Below, in pieces: positions 60,664 through 64,000 of a stretch of DNA of 64,000 nt. The notes below the pieces were generated by a model that had not been told where the DNA came from, made no database searches, and saw only the letters and a program-made list of their open reading frames with translations. Position 1 is the stretch's first letter; the number at the start of each line of letters is the position of its first letter. The DNA is from JBDHBD01 sp039586095. Lineage in GTDB: Bacteria > Gemmatimonadota > Gemmatimonadetes > Palauibacterales > Palauibacteraceae. The stretch is from contig JBDHLB010000015.1 in assembly GCA_039586095.1 (NCBI GenBank), positions 1 through 64,000 on the forward strand, given 5' to 3'. The position numbers and the translations under genes were made by a program.

Positions 60664-62832
60664 ATGAAGATGGCTCTTCACCTACCGCTTCGCCGCAGTG
60701 TCGGCGCTGTCGCTGCGATGACTCTCATTACCGCTCTTCCGTTCGAGAAGTCGGTCGGCACCGACGGGTGGTCGACTGCCGGAGTGGCGTCCGCGTATGC
60801 CGCACAGCAAGACGGCGGCCCTCTGACGCCCGACGACGTGGCCAGGATTCGAGGCGTGGGTCAGGTCGTCGTGTCGCCGACAGGAGACCACGTCGCGTTC
60901 ACGCTCTCGGTACCACGGATGCCGTTCGAGGACGAGGATGGCCCGGCTTGGAGCGAGCTGCACGTGCTCGACGTGGAGTCCGGCGAGACGCGAACCTTTG
61001 TGGGCGGCCAGGTGAACGTGGCCGGGCTCGGTTGGGCACCCGACGGAGCAGCGATCACCTACCTGGCGCGACGCCCGGGCGACGACCGACGCTCGCTCTA
61101 CGTCATTCCGTTGGCGGGTGGCGAATCCACGAAGCTGCTCGAGCACGAGACGAGCCTCCGTTCGTATTCGCTGAGCCCCGACGGCCAGCGCGTCGCGTTT
61201 CTGGCCACCGAGCCTGCGAATCCCCGCCTTTCCGAGCTGGCGAAGCTGGGGGTGAAGACCGAGGTCTACGAGGAGGAACTGCCCTTCTCCCGCGTATGGA
61301 TCGCGCCCGTGGACCTGACGGGCGAAGCGACGGCGACAGGCCTTGCTCGCCTCCTGCCGATCGACGGCAACGCGAGCGATGTGGAGTGGGCGCCGAGCGG
61401 CGAGCGGCTGGCCGTGGTCGTTGCCCCGACGCCGCTGGTGGATGACTCGTACATGCGTAAGCGGATCCGGATCGTCGATGCGCAGAGCGGCACTGTCCTC
61501 GCTCGTATCGAGAACCCGGGCAAGCTGGGACAGGTCGCGTGGAGCCCGGACGGCGAGCACCTGGGCATGATCTCCGCCGAGGACATCAACGATCCGAGCG
61601 AAGGTCGTCTGATGGTCGTGCCGGCTCGTGGTGGCGAGCTCATCGATCTGATCCCCGGCTTCGAGGGGCACGTGAACGTCCTGCACTGGCAGGACGAGGG
61701 CACCGTCCTCTATCTGGCCGCAGAGGGCGTGTACACGACCCTTGGCGAGGTGTCGGTGGACGGCTCCGAGCGGCGCACTCTCATCGAGCCGGGCGGTACG
61801 ACCCTGAGCGGTCTCAGCGTCTCACGGGACGGCCGTACCATGGCGTTCGCCGGTGATACCCCGCTGCATCCCCGCGAAGTGTTCGTGGCGCGCTTTGGCG
61901 GTCGGCCGACCCGCATGACCGACAGCAATCCATGGCTCGCGTCCCGCAGGTTGGCGCCGCAGCAAAGGGTCGAATGGGAGGCCCGGGACGGCCTGCGTGT
62001 CGAAGGGCTGTTGATCCGTCCGCTCGACGAGCAAGAGGGAGAGCGCTACCCGCTGATCGTCAGCGTGCACGGGGGGCCGGAGTCGCACTACGACCAGGGG
62101 TGGTTGACCGCGTATTCGATGCCGGGTCAGGTGGCAGCGGGTCGTGGCTTCGCCGTCTTCTACCCGAACTATCGGGCCAGCACGGGCCGTGGGGTCGCGT
62201 TCAGCAAGATGGACCACAAGGACACGGCGGGTGGTGAGTTCGACGACATCGTCGACGGAGTAGACCATCTGATCGAACTGGGTCTGGTGGATGGGGACAG
62301 GGTCGGTGTCACGGGTGGATCATACGGCGGGTACGCGACCGCGTGGCTCACTACACGGTACAGCGACCGCTTCGCGGCCGGGGTGATGTTCGTAGGTATC
62401 AGCAACCAGATCTCGAAGGTGGGCACGAGTGATATCCCCGACGAGATGTATCTGGTTCACCAGCGCCTGCGACCCTGGGACGATTGGGAGTTCTTCCTGG
62501 AGCGGAGCCCGATCTACTGGGCAGGTCAGTCCCGCACGCCTCTGCTCATCGCCCACGGCAAGGAAGATCCCCGAGTGCACCCCGGGCAGTCGATGGAGAT
62601 GTACCGGAACCTGAAGCTGCGTGGGGAGGCGCCCGTACGGCTCATCTTCTATCCGGGTGAGGGACACGGGAACCGAAACGCGGCGGCTCGCTACGACTAC
62701 AGCCTGCGTCAGCTCCGCTGGATGGAGCATTACCTGATGGGGCCCGGCGGCGAGAAGCCCTCCTTCGAAATCGAGTATCCGCTCGAGAAGAAGGAACAAG
62801 AGCCGGAGAAGGTCACGGCCGCTCGCAACTGA
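60664..62832 (+). CDS. S9 family prolyl oligopeptidase/acylaminoacyl-peptidase-like
   Basis: A 722-residue exported serine peptidase. Signal peptide from ATG 60664 (AAMTLITALPFEKSVG then AYAAQQ). A seven-bladed beta-propeller (about 55-430) with repeated 'WSPDG' words precedes the alpha/beta-hydrolase domain: GPESHYDQGWLTAY, the nucleophile elbow GVTGGSYGGYATAW (Ser near 555), Asp in HGKEDPRVHPGQS and His in GEGHGNRNAAA. Substrates are peptides after proline or N-acylated residues. It has a poor ribosome site. A bidirectional hairpin separates it from the convergent esterase gene. Confidence 0.92.
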   Translation: MKMALHLPLRRSVGAVAAMTLITALPFEKSVGTDGWSTAGVASAYAAQQDGGPLTPDDVARIRGVGQVVVSPTGDHVAFTLSVPRMPFEDEDGPAWSELHVLDVESGETRTFVGGQVNVAGLGWAPDGAAITYLARRPGDDRRSLYVIPLAGGESTKLLEHETSLRSYSLSPDGQRVAFLATEPANPRLSELAKLGVKTEVYEEELPFSRVWIAPVDLTGEATATGLARLLPIDGNASDVEWAPSGERLAVVVAPTPLVDDSYMRKRIRIVDAQSGTVLARIENPGKLGQVAWSPDGEHLGMISAEDINDPSEGRLMVVPARGGELIDLIPGFEGHVNVLHWQDEGTVLYLAAEGVYTTLGEVSVDGSERRTLIEPGGTTLSGLSVSRDGRTMAFAGDTPLHPREVFVARFGGRPTRMTDSNPWLASRRLAPQQRVEWEARDGLRVEGLLIRPLDEQEGERYPLIVSVHGGPESHYDQGWLTAYSMPGQVAAGRGFAVFYPNYRASTGRGVAFSKMDHKDTAGGEFDDIVDGVDHLIELGLVDGDRVGVTGGSYGGYATAWLTTRYSDRFAAGVMFVGISNQISKVGTSDIPDEMYLVHQRLRPWDDWEFFLERSPIYWAGQSRTPLLIAHGKEDPRVHPGQSMEMYRNLKLRGEAPVRLIFYPGEGHGNRNAAARYDYSLRQLRWMEHYLMGPGGEKPSFEIEYPLEKKEQEPEKVTAARN

Positions 62833-62850
62833 CGATTCCGACCCGGGCGA

Positions 62851-62883
62851 GGCCCGGCCGGGAAGCGATTCTCAGGCCGGGCC
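62851..62883. terminator. Bidirectional hairpin between convergent genes
   Basis: GGCCCGGCC (62851-62859) and GGCCGGGCC (62875-62883) form a 9-base stem around a 15-base loop between the S9 peptidase stop and the end of the convergent esterase gene. The second arm includes the esterase's last codons. There is no T-tract. Confidence 0.5.
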
Positions 62884-63567
62884 TGCGTCTGTGGCCACCG
62901 GGCCACCCGCCGAGGCAGGGTCCGGTTCGATGGCCTCAAGCAGTGCCTGGAGCGCTTCCACTTCGTCCGCATTCACCGCGTGCGGCGCACCGGGGTAGAT
63001 CCGAGTGTCCACCGTCGCTCCCATCCGGCCGAGCGCCTCCTCCGTCTCACGCACCCGCCACAGCGGTATGTGCGGATCCACGTCACTGCAACCGAGAAAG
63101 GCCGGAGTCCCGCTCAGGGCGCTCTCGCCGTTCCAGCGCGTTGCGGGCGGTCCGATCAGACCCGCGCTCAGCCCGGCCAGCGCTCCGTAATGGCGAGGGT
63201 TACGCGCGGCGAACTCGAGTGCCAGGCAGCCGCCCTGAGAGAACCCGATCAGGACCGTGCGCTCGGGAGAGACGGACGTCCGCTGAATCGAGGCCAACAA
63301 TTCCTCGAGCATCCGCAGCGCCGAGTTTAGGTACGGTTGATTGTGTTCGATCGGCGCCAGAAACGAGTACGGGTACCACGAACCTCGCGCCGCCTGCGGC
63401 GCGAGGAAGGCCGTCGGCGGTAAGGCACCGAGGTCGAGTGCGTCGCTCAGGGTGAGAATGTCGTCCGCCGAAGCGCCGCGGCCGTGGAGAAGCACCACGG
63501 CGATGCGGGCCTCGGGGAGCGGAGCTCCCCGGGTCGCCACTGGCTGGCCCGCGTGCGCGTGGCTCAT
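62872..63567 (-). CDS. Phospholipase/carboxylesterase-type alpha/beta hydrolase
   Basis: A 231-residue cytosolic esterase of the small serine carboxylesterase (EstB/acyl-protein-thioesterase) group. Motifs are VVLLHGRGASADDIL at the start, FLAPQAARGSWYPY, the nucleophile elbow VLIGFSQGGCLALEFA (Ser near 121), Asp in GCSDVDPHIP and His in PGAPHAVN. ATG 63567 overlaps the end of the upstream ring-cleaving dioxygenase gene (ATGA), so the two are coupled. This pairing is a common operon in bacteria that detoxify quinones or catechols (Mhq-type). Confidence 0.88.
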   Translation of the reverse strand: MSHAHAGQPVATRGAPLPEARIAVVLLHGRGASADDILTLSDALDLGALPPTAFLAPQAARGSWYPYSFLAPIEHNQPYLNSALRMLEELLASIQRTSVSPERTVLIGFSQGGCLALEFAARNPRHYGALAGLSAGLIGPPATRWNGESALSGTPAFLGCSDVDPHIPLWRVRETEEALGRMGATVDTRIYPGAPHAVNADEVEALQALLEAIEPDPASAGGPVATDAGPA

Positions 63568-64000
63568 ACGACCGGTACGGTCGGGAGCTCCGACAGCTGC
63601 TGCTCGATCGTCACTCTGTCCCGCTCCAGCCACTCGGGCAGCTTCAGCGCGCGGCCGAGCTCTCCGGGGGGCTCGTCCACGGCAAAGCCCGGTCCATCCG
63701 TCGCGATCTCGCACAACAGCCCATCCGGCGCCTGAAAGTAGATGCTCTGGAAGTAGCTGCGGTCCAAAACCGGCGTGACCTGGACGCCCAGCTCAAGGAG
63801 GTGCTCGCGCCACGCGAGCTGTTCCTCTGCGTTGGCCGCCCGAAAGGCGATATGATGCGTCTGGCCCGTCCCGCCGCGGGCCCGGAGCGTCGAACCCTCC
63901 CACCCGAACAGCGTGAGCGAGCTGTGGGGTGCGACCGTCCGGCCGTCGTACGATGCCCAGAAGTAATGAAGCATCTTCGCATCGTCCCGGTTGATCGTCT
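63564..64000 (-). CDS. Ring-cleaving dioxygenase, VOC family (C-terminal part; cut by window edge)
   Basis: The frame runs open to the window edge, so the start lies outside. The visible 145 residues are the second half of an MhqA/MhqO-type extradiol dioxygenase (VOC superfamily). TINRDDAKMLHYFWASYDGR links the two halves, then SLTLFGWEG, THHIAFRA (metal His), VLDRSYFQSIYFQAPDGLL and CEIATDGPGFAVDE (metal Glu). Such enzymes open hydroquinone or catechol rings. Coupled to an alpha/beta esterase gene downstream, as in Mhq operons. Confidence 0.85.
   Translation of the reverse strand, partial: TINRDDAKMLHYFWASYDGRTVAPHSSLTLFGWEGSTLRARGGTGQTHHIAFRAANAEEQLAWREHLLELGVQVTPVLDRSYFQSIYFQAPDGLLCEIATDGPGFAVDEPPGELGRALKLPEWLERDRVTIEQQLSELPTVPVV

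Overview
The window is a densely coded, GC-rich stretch of a Gram-negative bacterial chromosome. It contains outer-membrane receptors, many lipoproteins, multihaem cytochromes, several Ser/Thr kinases (one of the kinase-TolB-TPR type), DUF2911 and DUF4399 lipoproteins, and a large set of secreted peptidases. That mix best fits Gemmatimonadota or a related free-living or marine lineage. This is inference from gene content: there is no rRNA in the window. I saw no tRNA, rRNA, CRISPR array, insertion sequence or phage gene.

Layout. 1-5.4 kb: a chimeric gene scar (first 33 codons of a Ser/Thr kinase joined to the tail of a GNAT acetyltransferase), a YbaK-type deacylase, an M20 peptidase with a flavin reductase, a thioredoxin-VKOR fusion, and a gene-poor gap. 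5.4-12.5 kb: a tightly coupled redox operon (FAD oxidoreductase, lone cyclic-nucleotide-binding protein, GltD/DsrL-like iron-sulfur oxidoreductase) behind a structured leader, converging on a 1116-residue class III nucleotide cyclase-ATPase-TPR protein. 12.7-21.7 kb: housekeeping and nitrogen metabolism: phosphodiesterase, peptidase C26, glutamate dehydrogenase, dUTPase, PEP synthase regulator, lysine 6-aminotransferase divergent from pdxH, and a dihaem cytochrome. 21.8-29.4 kb: M29 aminopeptidase divergent from an OPT peptide transporter, a kinase-TolB-TPR protein and an esterase. 29.7-32 kb: a dTDP-rhamnose locus in which rfbA and rfbD are intact but rfbB and rfbC are scars. 32-40.7 kb: two paralogous dihaem cytochrome lipoproteins around an M28 peptidase, a frameshifted DUF4399 lipoprotein, then a coupled DUF2911-M20-CocE operon. 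40.8-46.5 kb: a histidine kinase/response regulator pair, a TonB-dependent receptor and a seven-helix membrane protein. 46.6-58.9 kb: a two-subunit GMC dehydrogenase, a ThDP enzyme, a membrane-anchored kinase, a ceramidase-like lipoprotein, a zinc-ribbon MBL protein and a CpgS-like GTPase. 58.9-64 kb: acyl-CoA dehydrogenase, DUF1499 lipoprotein, S9 peptidase, a small esterase, and a ring-cleaving dioxygenase cut by the window edge.

Physiology suggested: scavenging of peptides, amino acids and lipids. Secreted and cytosolic peptidases (M20, M28, M29, S9, CocE, C26) and an OPT importer feed glutamate dehydrogenase, lysine transamination and an acyl-CoA dehydrogenase. Signalling is by kinases and cyclic nucleotides. 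The most notable signals are a cyclic-nucleotide sensor inside a redox operon next to a complete cyclase, and a cluster of gene scars (kinase/GNAT, rfbB, rfbC, frameshifted DUF4399) that points either to recent gene erosion or to assembly and consensus errors.
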